Positions 25,637 to 34,955 are shown, counted from the stretch's first letter. The stretch is DNA of 64,000 nucleotides from Noviherbaspirillum sp. Root189 (GCF_001428545.1 NZ_LMHZ01000056.1:297270-361269); one strand, 5' to 3'. Translations and numbers: made by a program. The notes: a model not told the origin generated them from the letters alone.

Positions 25637-26113
25637 CTCCGGTCCATGGTCCATTAAGCTGCATCGGTTTCGATGCCTTGTCCATCGAAGTCATAAAGAT
25701 TCTGGAGCGACATCATTGATTGCCTAAAGCGGTGAAGTTTCTTCACGTGACATGCAATTTGTTAGACTGAGATCCAGGCAAAGCGCGCCCTACTCCCACC
25801 ATTAAGTGCCGTGGATCTGGAATTTAAAATTGCGCCCCCTTTCCTGTATTCGACCAACCGTCATGGTCGCGCCATATGCTGTTCGATACCGTCAGCAAGT
25901 GCCATTAACCGCGACTAAGGTTTTTAAATACTTCGAATCCATTTTGCCAATGACATGTTGAGAGGCGCTGCCTTGCCGGTCTCCGCCCTTGCAGCTCAGT
26001 ACCCTCTTTCCATATCAACCATGTTGAAAAGCGGCTTGCCCTCTGTCAACTTAACGCCTCGGAAGTAATGAGAGGGCTGGTCGGTTGGGGCTTACCCTGC
26101 GGTATTCCGCTTA
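25637..26113. other. Intergenic region, about 480 bp, no gene seen
   Basis: This is the convergent gap between the MarR gene and the alpha/beta hydrolase gene. It contains a short dyad gtgaag-ttt-cttcac (25732-25746) but no T-run. No frame resembles a known protein. Both operons must terminate here. Confidence 0.4.
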
Positions 26114-27004
26114 CTAGCAGCAGAATTCTTCGATAAAAGACGCGAGCTTCTCCGGCTGGTCATGGTGAACCATATGGCCTGCATCGCCAACTATTACTTC
26201 ACGGAAGTCGCGAAATGCCTGAAGCCTGGCACGGAAGCGTGCAGCGGCCTCCAGTTCGGCCTCCGAAGAATGGACACTGTTATGGATCGCGCTTATGTGG
26301 AGCACAGGAGCTGTTACCGCAGCCCAGAGCGCATCGAGTTCCGCCTGCCTATATCTGCCCGGTTCGCGTACCTTATAGGTGGGATCGCCAAGCCGCTGGA
26401 AACTGCCCTCTGCACTACGCTCATACCAGTGTTCACACAGATACCGGGCGCGGTCTTCGCAAAGCCGGGGATTCAGGCGATGCAGCTCCGCGATGACTTC
26501 GTCTTTCGTTGCGAAACGAGTGAAAGGCCGTACAGCGCGAAGCTCGTCAAGCCAGCGCGCAAGGCGCGCCGGAGTCCCTGCGGGATTTTCGTCACCGTTG
26601 CGCAGTAACAGGCCAAACCCTTCCAGGCTGACCATCCGCCGTACCAGATCCGGACGAATCCCGGCATAGTGGCAAGCTACATTCGCTCCCATACTATGGC
26701 CAACCAGATACACCGACGCGTCAGTCTTACAGACTTCAATGATGACGTCGAGGTCTGCCACGAAATCGATGAAACGGTAACCGTTCGTGCCGGAGGCCCG
26801 TTCACTCAGCCCGCAACCGCGCCAATCGGGCGCAATGACATGCCAGCCCTTTTTGAATGCATCGACGATGAACTGAAAGGATGCCGACACGTCAAGCCAA
26901 CCGTGCAGCATGAAAAGTTGAGGCGCGCCGGATGGCCCCCATTCGCGCAGATGATAGCGCAGGCCGCGGATGTCAATGAAGCGGGATCGGGACGACGGTA
27001 CCAT
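26114..27004 (-). CDS. Alpha/beta-fold hydrolase
   Basis: A 296-residue alpha/beta hydrolase. The oxyanion segment is MLHGWLDVSASFQF, the nucleophile Ser lies in VGHSMGANVACH, and the catalytic His in GDAGHMVHHDQP near the C-terminus. An Asp in the late strand can complete the triad. Ester, lactone, thioester or C-C bond hydrolysis are all possible. It is the last gene of the leftward 11-gene operon, 8 bp after the MarR stop, and may release a CoA ester or aromatic ester for that pathway (inference). Confidence 0.85.
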   Translation of the reverse strand: MVPSSRSRFIDIRGLRYHLREWGPSGAPQLFMLHGWLDVSASFQFIVDAFKKGWHVIAPDWRGCGLSERASGTNGYRFIDFVADLDVIIEVCKTDASVYLVGHSMGANVACHYAGIRPDLVRRMVSLEGFGLLLRNGDENPAGTPARLARWLDELRAVRPFTRFATKDEVIAELHRLNPRLCEDRARYLCEHWYERSAEGSFQRLGDPTYKVREPGRYRQAELDALWAAVTAPVLHISAIHNSVHSSEAELEAAARFRARLQAFRDFREVIVGDAGHMVHHDQPEKLASFIEEFCC

Positions 27005-27012
27005 GGCGGGAC

Positions 27013-27543
27013 TCAGTCCTTGCCTCCGAGTTCTTTTTCCCGCTCAATGAATTCGCGCCCAAGCTGTTCCAATTTTATTAATGTATTTTCCAGAGCGCGG
27101 CGCTCCTGCGGCTCCAGCGCGCCAAGAAACGCTTCGTTGCGCTCTGCCGCAGCCTCAATCAAGCCTTCGTATAGGCGCTGACCGGCATTGGTCAACGACA
27201 GCCGGAGGCCGCGCCCATCGTTTTCGTCGCTGCTACGCAGAAGCAGTCGGCGCTCGCTCAGGCCACCGACTACCCTGCTTGCCTGGCTCTTGTCCAGACC
27301 GGCCGTCTTTGCGAGATCCTTGAATAAAATGCCGGGTTGCCCGCCCACCAATGCGATCGTTCTCCATTCCCATAGCGTAACGCCGAAATCGCGTTTGTAA
27401 CGCAGGCCGGCACTGCGCGACAACAGGTTTGCGACCGAATGCAGCCGAAATGAAAGAAGTTCGGTCATGCCTACGGGGCGCGCACCCTCTTCTGGGCCTG
27501 CGCTACTGTTGATGATTCGTCCAGCGGTTTTTGCTTTTGCCAT
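27013..27543 (-). CDS. MarR-family regulator, likely controller of the 11-gene operon
   Basis: A 176-residue MarR protein from ATG 27543. The HTH is FKDLAKTAGLDKSQASRVVG and the wing is DENDGRGLRLSLTNAGQRLY. It has a 30-residue N-terminal extension before the first dimer helix. A dyad gttgtaattatcaac sits 5 bp before its start codon. Three dyads of the same GTTG-N7-CAAC form precede the first gene of the operon (36975-37025). This points to a locally acting, autoregulated repressor, probably released by a CoA thioester or aromatic acid (inference from MarR relatives). Confidence 0.88.
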   Translation of the reverse strand: MAKAKTAGRIINSSAGPEEGARPVGMTELLSFRLHSVANLLSRSAGLRYKRDFGVTLWEWRTIALVGGQPGILFKDLAKTAGLDKSQASRVVGGLSERRLLLRSSDENDGRGLRLSLTNAGQRLYEGLIEAAAERNEAFLGALEPQERRALENTLIKLEQLGREFIEREKELGGKD

Positions 27544-27547
27544 AATA

Positions 27548-27583
27548 GTTGTAATTATCAACGAGTTGACCACTCAGGTCAAC
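27548..27583. promoter_or_regulatory. MarR-type operator plus adjacent inverted repeat before the MarR gene
   Basis: gttgtaattatcaac (27548-27562) fits GTTG-N7-CAAC. Directly beside it, gttgacc-actca-ggtcaac (27565-27583) is a perfect 7-bp-arm dyad. Both lie in the 54-bp gap between the MFS stop and the MarR start, so an internal, autoregulated promoter is likely. Confidence 0.55.
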
Positions 27584-27597
27584 GGCTGTGTGGCCGT

Positions 27598-29262
27598 TCA
27601 AACAGTTGGAATCCTCACTACGTAACGCGTGACTTCCGGTGCCGCGTCACCGACGTGAAATGCCAGTTTGCGGTCGCGCAACGTGACGTCGGCGCCTGTG
27701 TGCCGGTCGAAGCGTCTCAGATATTCGGTCCAGGAAACATCCAGAACCTGTTCAATATATCGTTCGGGCCGGGCAATGTCGTGCAACAGATTCCAGCTGA
27801 GTACACCCTGGCGCAAGCGATGGCGACGGCTTTCCTCCATTAGCGCTACGAACTCGTTGGCGCGGAGCGGATCGATCTGGTACTCAATCGTCACCAGTAC
27901 TTGCCCGTCGCCTGGAGGACTGGTGACAGCAGGAACCGGAAGCTCGTGCGACGGCCTCAGGTCTTCCTCGCTGATATTCACCTTCATAAAATACCAGGCA
28001 GCCGCCATTGACAAAGCACCGCTGACCGATGCCATCAGCAAGCTGCTTTGCACACTGCTGAACGCCGCCACCTGTCCCCAGAAAGCAGCGCCGAGGGCAC
28101 CCGCTCCCATGATCGCCATCTGGTAGACCGACATGGCACGCGCCCGAACCCAGTCAGGCAGGGCAAGCTGGGCGGATACAGTCAGCGTGTTGACTGAGGA
28201 TATCCAGGCCATTCCACAAATGAACATTGCCGGCGCGGCGACGTAAACATTTGGCGCATGGGCCACCACAGCCATCATCGCCGCCTGTAGCATCGTGCTG
28301 TACATCACCAGCCGGTCGCGTGACATCCCGGTACGCAGGCGCGGCAACAGCACAACAGTGAACACCGCTCCGCACCCCATGGATGCAAGCAGCAGCGTGT
28401 AGGCGTTCGCCCCGCCGTCTCCCAGCCCGCGGGCGACCAGTGGCAGCAGCGCCTGCAAGGTAATCGCATGAAAGAAAAACAGCGAAACACGCAGCAGTAC
28501 GGATTTCATGGTGGCTGAATGACGTACGAACTGCAGGCCTACCTTTATCGCGCGCCCGAGATGTTCGGGCCCTAGCGGACTCACCACATGGTTGCGCTGC
28601 CACCGCAGCAGGCACATGCCGGAAAGTACGGATATTGCGCCGGTCAGCATAAAAACGTAGCCACTGCCGGCACTCGCGATCAGCAGGCCGGCGCCCAGCG
28701 GGCCTGCAATTCGCGACACATTCATCGCCACTGCGTTGAGGGCTAAAGCACTGGGAAGTTCTGCACGCGGCACAAGTTCAGGAACCAGCGCCGCGTAGAG
28801 TGGCCAGCGCATGGCCAGACCGATCCCGTTGGCAAAGGTCAATGCCAGCAACAACACCGGGGTCACCATATCCAGCAGCACTGCCGTACAGAGAAGAAGG
28901 GAAATGCCTGCTATCCAGAACTGGGTGAAGATGAAAAAGCGCCGGCGGTCGAGGATGTCCGCCAGTGCGCCGCTCGGCAGACCTAAAAGGAACACCGGCA
29001 GGTTCGACGCGGTCTGTACCAGCGCGACCCAAGCCGGCGAGGCGTCGAGCGAAGCCATCATCCACGCCGCAGCCACGTCGTTCATCCACATGCAAACATT
29101 CGCTACAAGCGTTACGCTCCAGAGCAAACGGAAAACTTCGTGCTTCAGCGGCGCGAGCGGAGACGGCGTCACCGTCGCGTCGTCTGGTGAATCAGGAAAC
29201 GGGCCAGGCGACCGGGATGGCATGAATGACAACATGAATGGAAACGATAAGATCACGCTCAC
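27598..29262 (-). CDS. MFS transporter with C-terminal soluble extension
   Basis: A 554-residue protein. The first 410 residues or so form an MFS_3 (EntS-like) transporter with about 11-12 helices, including the DRRR loop after GLPSGALADIL. The last 130 residues are soluble (VLVTIEYQIDPLRANEFVAL, then ESRRHRLRQGVLSWNLLHD), resembling the extension seen in several MFS_3 members, possibly an ABM-like ferredoxin fold. The GTG at 29262 has no good ribosome site. ATGs at 29235 or 29223 are equally possible starts. It probably exports or imports a pathway compound. Confidence 0.87.
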   Translation of the reverse strand: MSVILSFPFMLSFMPSRSPGPFPDSPDDATVTPSPLAPLKHEVFRLLWSVTLVANVCMWMNDVAAAWMMASLDASPAWVALVQTASNLPVFLLGLPSGALADILDRRRFFIFTQFWIAGISLLLCTAVLLDMVTPVLLLALTFANGIGLAMRWPLYAALVPELVPRAELPSALALNAVAMNVSRIAGPLGAGLLIASAGSGYVFMLTGAISVLSGMCLLRWQRNHVVSPLGPEHLGRAIKVGLQFVRHSATMKSVLLRVSLFFFHAITLQALLPLVARGLGDGGANAYTLLLASMGCGAVFTVVLLPRLRTGMSRDRLVMYSTMLQAAMMAVVAHAPNVYVAAPAMFICGMAWISSVNTLTVSAQLALPDWVRARAMSVYQMAIMGAGALGAAFWGQVAAFSSVQSSLLMASVSGALSMAAAWYFMKVNISEEDLRPSHELPVPAVTSPPGDGQVLVTIEYQIDPLRANEFVALMEESRRHRLRQGVLSWNLLHDIARPERYIEQVLDVSWTEYLRRFDRHTGADVTLRDRKLAFHVGDAAPEVTRYVVRIPTV

Positions 29263-29324
29263 GGTGCAGGAGCATTTCGCTCCCCCACCGTGCTGGCGTG
29301 TACCGCGTCAACCTGAACGGTTGC

Positions 29325-30197
29325 CTATGACTGTTCTGCACCGAGCTTGTCGATCACAGTTGGCTTTTGTGCATACAGTTGTGTTACGTAGGACTTGTTG
29401 TGCGGGCCGCCGTCGACTGTGAGCGCCACGCCATTGATGTAGGACGCACGCGGCGACGCGAGGAATGCGATGACGTCGGCGAGTTCCGATGGTTGTCCCC
29501 ATCGCTGGCCCTTCGGGACCGATGTTTTTTCGAGGTCGCGACGCACAGCGTCGGCCGATTTGTCGTCCAGTGGACGATTCAATGCCTGCCCTTCCCACAA
29601 TTTGAAGCGATCGTCTGATTCGACTACGCCCGGGACCACGCAATTCACGCGGATACCGAGCTCGGCTAACTCTGTTGCCAGGTCGATCGAGAATCGCACT
29701 TCGGCGGCTTTGGCAGGGCCGGTGCAGCTGGATCCAGGAGGAAAATTGCCGCGTAGCGCCGTGCGGCCAGATATGTTGATGACCACGCTATTATCAGTCT
29801 TCGCGAGCAAACCCAGCATCCGTTGAGTGACCCGGAACTGCGCAAAGAAGTTTATCGCCATGCCTTCCATCAGGTCCTGGCTAGTGACCGATGCGAATGG
29901 CTTGTAAATGCCGGTTCCGGCGTTATTGACAAGCACGTCGAGGTTGCCATGTTTACTTTCCACGTACTGACCCAGACGTTCAATGTCTTCCGGCTTCGTG
30001 ACATCCGTCTGCACTGCCTCAATACTCACGCCGGTTACGATGCGCACATGCTCGACAGCATCTTCAAGTCGACCAGCATCTCGCGCGCAAATGATGACTT
30101 TCGCACCTTCCGTTGCGAACGTGATCGCTGTTGCCAGTCCGATGCCCCGACTACCGCCGGTAATGCAGACGACCTTGTCATTCAGATTAAGATCCAT
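29325..30197 (-). CDS. SDR-family protein lacking the catalytic tyrosine
   Basis: A 290-residue SDR with an intact nucleotide site (ITGGSRGIGLATA), NNAG (VLVNNAGTG) and C-terminal INGVALTVDGG. At the active site the YxxxK motif reads T-G-P-A-K (in SSCTGPAKAAEVRF), so Tyr is replaced by Thr while Lys stays. The Ser region is NISGRTALRG. Loss of the proton-donating Tyr normally abolishes oxidoreductase activity, so this may be a structural or binding subunit, or use another chemistry. AAGGAAGGA precedes ATG 30197. It sits between the DUF35 and MFS genes. Confidence 0.85.
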   Translation of the reverse strand: MDLNLNDKVVCITGGSRGIGLATAITFATEGAKVIICARDAGRLEDAVEHVRIVTGVSIEAVQTDVTKPEDIERLGQYVESKHGNLDVLVNNAGTGIYKPFASVTSQDLMEGMAINFFAQFRVTQRMLGLLAKTDNSVVINISGRTALRGNFPPGSSCTGPAKAAEVRFSIDLATELAELGIRVNCVVPGVVESDDRFKLWEGQALNRPLDDKSADAVRRDLEKTSVPKGQRWGQPSELADVIAFLASPRASYINGVALTVDGGPHNKSYVTQLYAQKPTVIDKLGAEQS

Positions 30198-30230
30198 GTT
30201 GTCCTTCCTTCAAATAATGAGTTGCTGCAT

Positions 30231-30623
30231 TCAGGCTGGGGTGAACATCGGCACGGGGGGCCCGCCGTCTGTAGGCGAAAATACGAGGCGCACGGCTTGC
30301 CCGATCGATAGGCGATCAACGTCGCAGTCGCGCAGATTCGTCAGCATGGTCGGTCCTTCTGCCAGAGTGACATAGGCAACCGCAAACACTTCCGGTGCGC
30401 GCCGCATCACGCTGTACGAGTAGATTGTTCCGTTGCCTGACGCCTCGCGCCACTCCGTGTTTCCGCTAAAGCAGAACGGGCAGACGGCGCGGGGATACCA
30501 ATGGGCTTTGCCGCAGTCAGCGCACCACTTAAGCAGGAAGTGCCCTTCCTGGGCAGCGTCCCAGAATGGCTGCGTTTCCGGATTGGTTGCCGGTGCGGGT
30601 ACGATACGTTCCTTTTGCGTCAT
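30231..30623 (-). CDS. DUF35 (zinc ribbon + OB-fold) acyl-CoA-associated protein
   Basis: A 130-residue DUF35 protein. An N-terminal helix (NPETQPFWDAAQEGHFLLKW) leads to a zinc ribbon with CxxC pairs (CADCGK and CPFC), and an OB-fold follows (GTIYSYSVMRRAPEVFAVAY). Such proteins bind thiolases or lipid-transfer proteins and hold the acyl-CoA in place; ChsH2 and its Ltp2 partner are the best-known case. It is 4 bp downstream of the thiolase gene. ATG 30623 was chosen from the family's usual N-terminus. Confidence 0.9.
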   Translation of the reverse strand: MTQKERIVPAPATNPETQPFWDAAQEGHFLLKWCADCGKAHWYPRAVCPFCFSGNTEWREASGNGTIYSYSVMRRAPEVFAVAYVTLAEGPTMLTNLRDCDVDRLSIGQAVRLVFSPTDGGPPVPMFTPA

Positions 30624-30627
30624 GAGC

Positions 30628-31797
30628 TTATTCCCGTTCCATGATGAGGGTGGCGCTGCCATGGCGTGTCGCGAGCATGCCGCCGGTACCTTGTGCGAGA
30701 GCCAGGTTGCAGTTGGGTACCTGCACCGCCGGATGTGCTTCGCCGCGCAGCTGTCGCACCGCCTCGATGACTTTAGTCATCCCGCCACGATTGGCCGGGT
30801 GGTTATTGCACAGCCCGCCGCCGTCCGTGTTAAAGGGCAGCTTGCCCACGCCGGAGATCAGGTTGCCATCCGCAACGAACTTACCACCCTCGCCTTTGGC
30901 GCAGAATCCGAGATCCTCAAGCTGGATCAGCACGGTGATGGTGAAGCTGTCATAGATCGATGCGTACTTGATATCGGCCGGTGTCACCTTTGCTTCTGCG
31001 AACGCAGCTGCACCAGACCAGACGGCACCTGAATACGTAAGGTCAATCTCGCCACCCATCTGGTGCTTTACCGTCTCCCCAGCACCGATAATCTTCACCA
31101 GCGGCCGCTTAAGCGTGCGTGCAATTTCGGGACGCGCGACGATCAGCGCGCCGCCGCCATCACTGACGACGCAGCAATCAAGGCGACGCAGGGGATCGGC
31201 CACCACCGGCGAAGCAAGCACATCCTCTACCGTGACGACATCGCGCAGCATCGCGCGCTCGTTGTACTGTGCGTGGTGGGATGCCGCGACCTTAATCCAT
31301 GCCAGTTGCTCGCTGGTGGTGCCATATTCATGCATGTGGCGCATCGCGCACATCGCATAACCATTCACGTTGGCAATACCGTACGGGTACTCCCATTGGA
31401 AATCCGCCTGAGAGGGGTTGCGCAAGCGCGGTGTTGTGCCCGTCGTCACACCTTCGCTGCGCGGGCGTCCCGCCAGCGTAATCAACGCCACATTGCATTT
31501 TCCTGCCGCGATAGCCTGTGCTGCGTGATTGACCAGCGTGAGATAGCTCGCACCGCCGATGTCGGTGGAATCGACATGCTTTGGCCGCAGGTTCATGTAG
31601 TCGACCATTGAGGTCGGCCCCATGCCGGGAGCGTCTCCCGAACAAAAGTAACCGTCGATGTCGTCTTTGTTCAGTCCGGCGTCGTCCAGCGCACCCTTGG
31701 CGACTTCGGCATGCAACTGGGCAACCGACTTGTCTGGCGCTTTGCGGGTCGGATGCTCGTATGCACCGACGATATAGGCTTTTCCATGTATGCTCAT
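30628..31797 (-). CDS. Thiolase-superfamily protein (Ltp2-like, no nucleophilic Cys)
   Basis: A 389-residue thiolase-fold protein. At the usual nucleophile position it reads DSTDIGGASYLTLVNHAAQA, with no Cys. The tyrosine-bearing block YASIYDSFTITVLIQLEDLG and the NTDGGGLCNNHPANRGGMTK segment match the lipid-transfer/Ltp2 aldolase branch. Ltp2 enzymes cleave beta-hydroxyacyl-CoA by retro-aldol reaction with tyrosines instead of Cys. With the DUF35 and two hot-dog hydratase genes this suggests hydration followed by C-C cleavage of a branched or aromatic enoyl-CoA. The alternative is a non-decarboxylating condensing role. ATG 31797 follows the family N-terminus (MSIHGKAYIVGAYEHP). Confidence 0.87.
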   Translation of the reverse strand: MSIHGKAYIVGAYEHPTRKAPDKSVAQLHAEVAKGALDDAGLNKDDIDGYFCSGDAPGMGPTSMVDYMNLRPKHVDSTDIGGASYLTLVNHAAQAIAAGKCNVALITLAGRPRSEGVTTGTTPRLRNPSQADFQWEYPYGIANVNGYAMCAMRHMHEYGTTSEQLAWIKVAASHHAQYNERAMLRDVVTVEDVLASPVVADPLRRLDCCVVSDGGGALIVARPEIARTLKRPLVKIIGAGETVKHQMGGEIDLTYSGAVWSGAAAFAEAKVTPADIKYASIYDSFTITVLIQLEDLGFCAKGEGGKFVADGNLISGVGKLPFNTDGGGLCNNHPANRGGMTKVIEAVRQLRGEAHPAVQVPNCNLALAQGTGGMLATRHGSATLIMERE

Positions 31798-31802
31798 CTT
31801 GC

Positions 31803-32237
31803 TCACGCTTCCTGCGGCTCTGCGCTGACGGAGGCCGCTACCAGGACCGCGGTCGCCTTGCCACGTAATACCGATGTGTCGCCGACCCGTGCTTCCAGCT
31901 CCACCAGCGCTTCTCCGGTGGCTGTCATTTCCGTCACCGTAGCGGTGACATCTACGATATCGCCCACCCACACCGGGGACAGGAAGCGTGCCGAGATCTG
32001 CTTTAAGAAGACTTGCGGACCCACCGCCTCGGACAGGCAGGAAGCCGCAAAACCCATCGTCAGCATGCCGTGCGCAATCACGCCCTTCAGGCCTGCGCCT
32101 AACGCGAACGGCTGGTCAAAGTGAATGCGGTTGAAGTCGCCTGAAGCGCCGGCGTATTTCACCAGCTGTGTGGTGCTCACCGGTCCGCGCCGAATGCGCA
32201 TGATGCTTCCCGGATGGAGAAGATTTTTTTCTGCCAT
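31803..32237 (-). CDS. MaoC-like (R)-enoyl-CoA hydratase subunit
   Basis: A 144-residue single hot-dog domain. The hydratase-2 motif is present: YAGASGDFNRIHFDQPFA supplies the catalytic Asp and His, followed by GVIAHGMLTMGF. It would hydrate an enoyl-CoA. The adjacent gene encodes the second hot-dog subunit, so the active enzyme is probably a heterodimer. AGGAG precedes the ATG and it is 5 bp from the thiolase gene. Confidence 0.9.
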   Translation of the reverse strand: MAEKNLLHPGSIMRIRRGPVSTTQLVKYAGASGDFNRIHFDQPFALGAGLKGVIAHGMLTMGFAASCLSEAVGPQVFLKQISARFLSPVWVGDIVDVTATVTEMTATGEALVELEARVGDTSVLRGKATAVLVAASVSAEPQEA

Positions 32238-32252
32238 GATGTGCTCCTCCGA

Positions 32253-32714
32253 TTATGGTTTTTCGCTCAGGGCGCCGGGCACGCGATAAACGACGACCCG
32301 CCCGTTGGTGACGACCAGCCTGCCTTCACGGTCCACCGCGCGCAGCTCCTGAACCAGCAGCTGCATTTTTCCGCTACGGCCGGTCTTTTCTTCGATGCCC
32401 ACAAAATGCAGGCGGCATTCAAGAACATCTCCGGCTACGATGGGGCGTTCGTAGTTAAAGTACTGCTCGCCCGCCAGAATCCGGCCTTCGTCCAGCCCCA
32501 GCATCCACTGCTGGCGCTGCGGCGGCCGGAAATTGGTCGGGAAGGTCGGCGGAGCCACGACATCGTTGTAGCCCATGCGACGTGCAAAGGCGGCGTCCCG
32601 GTAGAGCGGATTCTCATCCTGAAGCGCCTCCGCGAACAGACGGATCGCCCCCTTCTCCACTTCCACAGTAAAGGGCGGTGTAGCCGTCCCTACGAGAGAT
32701 TTATCTACTTCCAT
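32253..32714 (-). CDS. FAS1-like / MaoC N-terminal hot-dog dehydratase subunit
   Basis: A 153-residue protein of the FAS1-like dehydratase (MaoC_dehydrat_N) family: EVEKGAIRLFAEALQDENPL, then VVAPPTFPTNF and YERPIVAGDVLECRLHFVGI. It lacks the catalytic D/H hydratase motif of the partner at 31803, which fits the usual split: this subunit shapes the acyl-CoA pocket and the other supplies catalysis. It lies 15 bp upstream of the MaoC-like gene. Confidence 0.87.
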   Translation of the reverse strand: MEVDKSLVGTATPPFTVEVEKGAIRLFAEALQDENPLYRDAAFARRMGYNDVVAPPTFPTNFRPPQRQQWMLGLDEGRILAGEQYFNYERPIVAGDVLECRLHFVGIEEKTGRSGKMQLLVQELRAVDREGRLVVTNGRVVVYRVPGALSEKP

Positions 32715-32744
32715 TGCTTTTCCTTAATCGAGAGGAAGTTCAAC

Positions 32745-34955
32745 TTATGGTGCGGGCTCGCGGTTGAGTACGAGCAGCGCATCTGCCATATTCAGCCGGT
32801 CGCCGCCCATGGCGATCAGCGGGTTGATGTCAATTTCCTTAACCAGGTCCCGGTTGGCCACGGCAAAGTCACCAAGAGCAACCAGCAGTTCAGCCACCCG
32901 GCCGAGGTCGACCGGCTCGCGGCCGCGTGCGCCCTGCAGAATCTTTATACCGCGCAGCTCGCCGATCATGCGCAGCGCTTCATCATGGCTGAACGGGGGA
33001 AGCCGCATCGATACGTCATTGAGGATTTCTACGAAAATTCCGCCAATTCCGCACAGCACGACCAGCCCGAATTCCGGATCGCGGGTCACGCCGAGAATGA
33101 GTTCGGTACCCTGAGGCAGCATTTCCTGAACCAGTACGCGCCCCCGTTTGTCACCGGGCATGGCTCTTAGCATGCGCTCAACGATGGTGGCATAGGCATC
33201 AGCCACCGCATCCTGATCCTGCAGATTCAGAAAAACGATGCCGGCCTCGGACTTGTGCAAAATGTCCGGGTGTTCACCTTTGAGTGCAATCGGAAATCCA
33301 ATGTCCTGTGCCGCTGCGACAGCTTCAGCAGCGCTGGAAGCCACCCTCTCGCGGGTTGCAGGAAATCCGAGCGCGGTGAGCACCTCCTTGCTTTCGCGTT
33401 CTGTGAGAGACGACCGGGCTCCGTCGGCGGCGGCGCAAAGAATGGCGCGCGCCTTATCCATACCGTCGGCATTGCGTGTCGTTGCCGGCTGTTGTATCCG
33501 GTTCTGCACGGTGCAATAGCGGTCGAGTGCCTCGATGGCCGCGGCGGCGCGGGCAGCAGTACGGAATACGGGCACTGTGCTTTCTCGCAGCAGACGCATG
33601 CCATTGCCTTCAAAGCTGCCGCCTGCCCAGAGTACCGTGACGATTTTTTCGGATTGCCCGGCAAGCGCGATGAAATCTTCAATCGCACGGTCATAACTGC
33701 GCGCCACCGTAATGATCGGTACCGCAACCTCAACCGATTCGTCTTCCAGTAGAACCTTCAGGCAGCGTCCCCAGAATGCATCATCGCCAATTGCGCGAGC
33801 AGTGGTATCGAGCGGGTTCTGGAAGTTACCGGAGAAACCCAGCTCGCGCTCAATCGCGGCCATGGTGTTTACTGAGAAAGGCGCGAATTGAAGGCCATGG
33901 GTCGATGCATGATCCGCAAACAGGCCAATGTGCCCGCCCGAAATCGAGAAGGCCGTGCACTTCGATCCCGGTGCTACCGGCCGCTTGAGCTTGCCCGCCG
34001 CGCGCAGCTTGCCGAACATCGCTGCGATTTGATAGAACTCATCGACGTCATGCGTGCAGGTGACGCCGAACTGCCGGCACACCGCCTCGAATACTTCCGC
34101 AGAGCCGGCCAGCGCCCCTGTGTGAGATGCCGCCATGACTTTTCCAAGATCGGTGCGCCCTGACTTGAGGACAACGACCGGCTTTCCGGCTTCGCGTGCA
34201 TAGCGAAGGAATTCGATAAAGCCCTGGGGATCGCGCACCGCTTCGATCGTGATCGCAATCACATCTGTACGCGCATCGTTGACGAGGAAGCGTGCAATGT
34301 CGATCGTGTCGAGGTCGGCCTCATTGCCCGTGGTAACGACGTGACTGAAGCCAATACCTTCTTCCAATGCGTTGAACAGCACCGTCGCAAATCCCAGTCC
34401 GCCGCTCTGCGACACAAGGCCGATGCGCCCGGGCTGGATATCAGGCCAGTCCATGGCGGCGGCGGCAGTAGCGCAGATATGGTCAGCAAAATTAGCGAAA
34501 CCAATGCAATTCGGGCCGATGACGCGCATGCCTTGTTGATGCGCAAGCGCCACTAACTCCTGCTGCAGACGCTTGCCTTCTTCATCCCCGCGCTCGGCGA
34601 AGCCGGCGCTAGCCACGACCAGCAGTTTAGCGCCGAGTCGATTGGCGCCGCGCAATGCAGTGTGCATCTGCTCGGGCGCAAGAGCATAGACGATACAGTC
34701 GACTTGATCGGGAATAGCGGCCAGGTCGGGATAACATTTGATACCTGCAATTTCCGCACTCTTGGCGTTTACCGGGTAAATACTGCCTTTAAACCCTTGG
34801 CGCAGCAGGGTCGGAATGATCTTTCCGGTAAACCGCGTCGGGTTGCTGGAGGCGCCGATAACGGCAATGGACTTCGGGCTGAACAACTCGGCCAGGGAGG
34901 CTGCCGGTACACGTTCATGTTTTGCGGCAGCCATACTTGTGGAAGACATTATCAT
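32745..34955 (-). CDS. NDP-forming acyl-CoA synthetase (acetate-CoA ligase family)
   Basis: About 736 residues with the fused alpha-beta layout of ADP-forming acyl-CoA synthetases. A CoA-binding domain (SPKSIAVIGASSNPTRFTGK) is followed by succinyl-CoA-ligase-like domains (VGLVSQSGGLGFAT-type segment and the SHTGALAGS loop holding the phospho-His). A C-terminal ATP-grasp part has FPIALKGEHPDILHKSEAG. It would load the imported acid onto CoA as first pathway step. The open frame extends to a TTG at 34994. ATG 34955 (or 34949/34934) fits family N-termini better. It follows the FabG-like SDR gene. Confidence 0.88.
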   Translation of the reverse strand: MIMSSTSMAAAKHERVPAASLAELFSPKSIAVIGASSNPTRFTGKIIPTLLRQGFKGSIYPVNAKSAEIAGIKCYPDLAAIPDQVDCIVYALAPEQMHTALRGANRLGAKLLVVASAGFAERGDEEGKRLQQELVALAHQQGMRVIGPNCIGFANFADHICATAAAAMDWPDIQPGRIGLVSQSGGLGFATVLFNALEEGIGFSHVVTTGNEADLDTIDIARFLVNDARTDVIAITIEAVRDPQGFIEFLRYAREAGKPVVVLKSGRTDLGKVMAASHTGALAGSAEVFEAVCRQFGVTCTHDVDEFYQIAAMFGKLRAAGKLKRPVAPGSKCTAFSISGGHIGLFADHASTHGLQFAPFSVNTMAAIERELGFSGNFQNPLDTTARAIGDDAFWGRCLKVLLEDESVEVAVPIITVARSYDRAIEDFIALAGQSEKIVTVLWAGGSFEGNGMRLLRESTVPVFRTAARAAAAIEALDRYCTVQNRIQQPATTRNADGMDKARAILCAAADGARSSLTERESKEVLTALGFPATRERVASSAAEAVAAAQDIGFPIALKGEHPDILHKSEAGIVFLNLQDQDAVADAYATIVERMLRAMPGDKRGRVLVQEMLPQGTELILGVTRDPEFGLVVLCGIGGIFVEILNDVSMRLPPFSHDEALRMIGELRGIKILQGARGREPVDLGRVAELLVALGDFAVANRDLVKEIDINPLIAMGGDRLNMADALLVLNREPAP

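Noticed and set aside
25732..25746. Short dyad gtgaag-ttt-cttcac in the convergent gap
   Set aside because: Only 6-bp arms and no T-run; too weak to call a terminator or operator.
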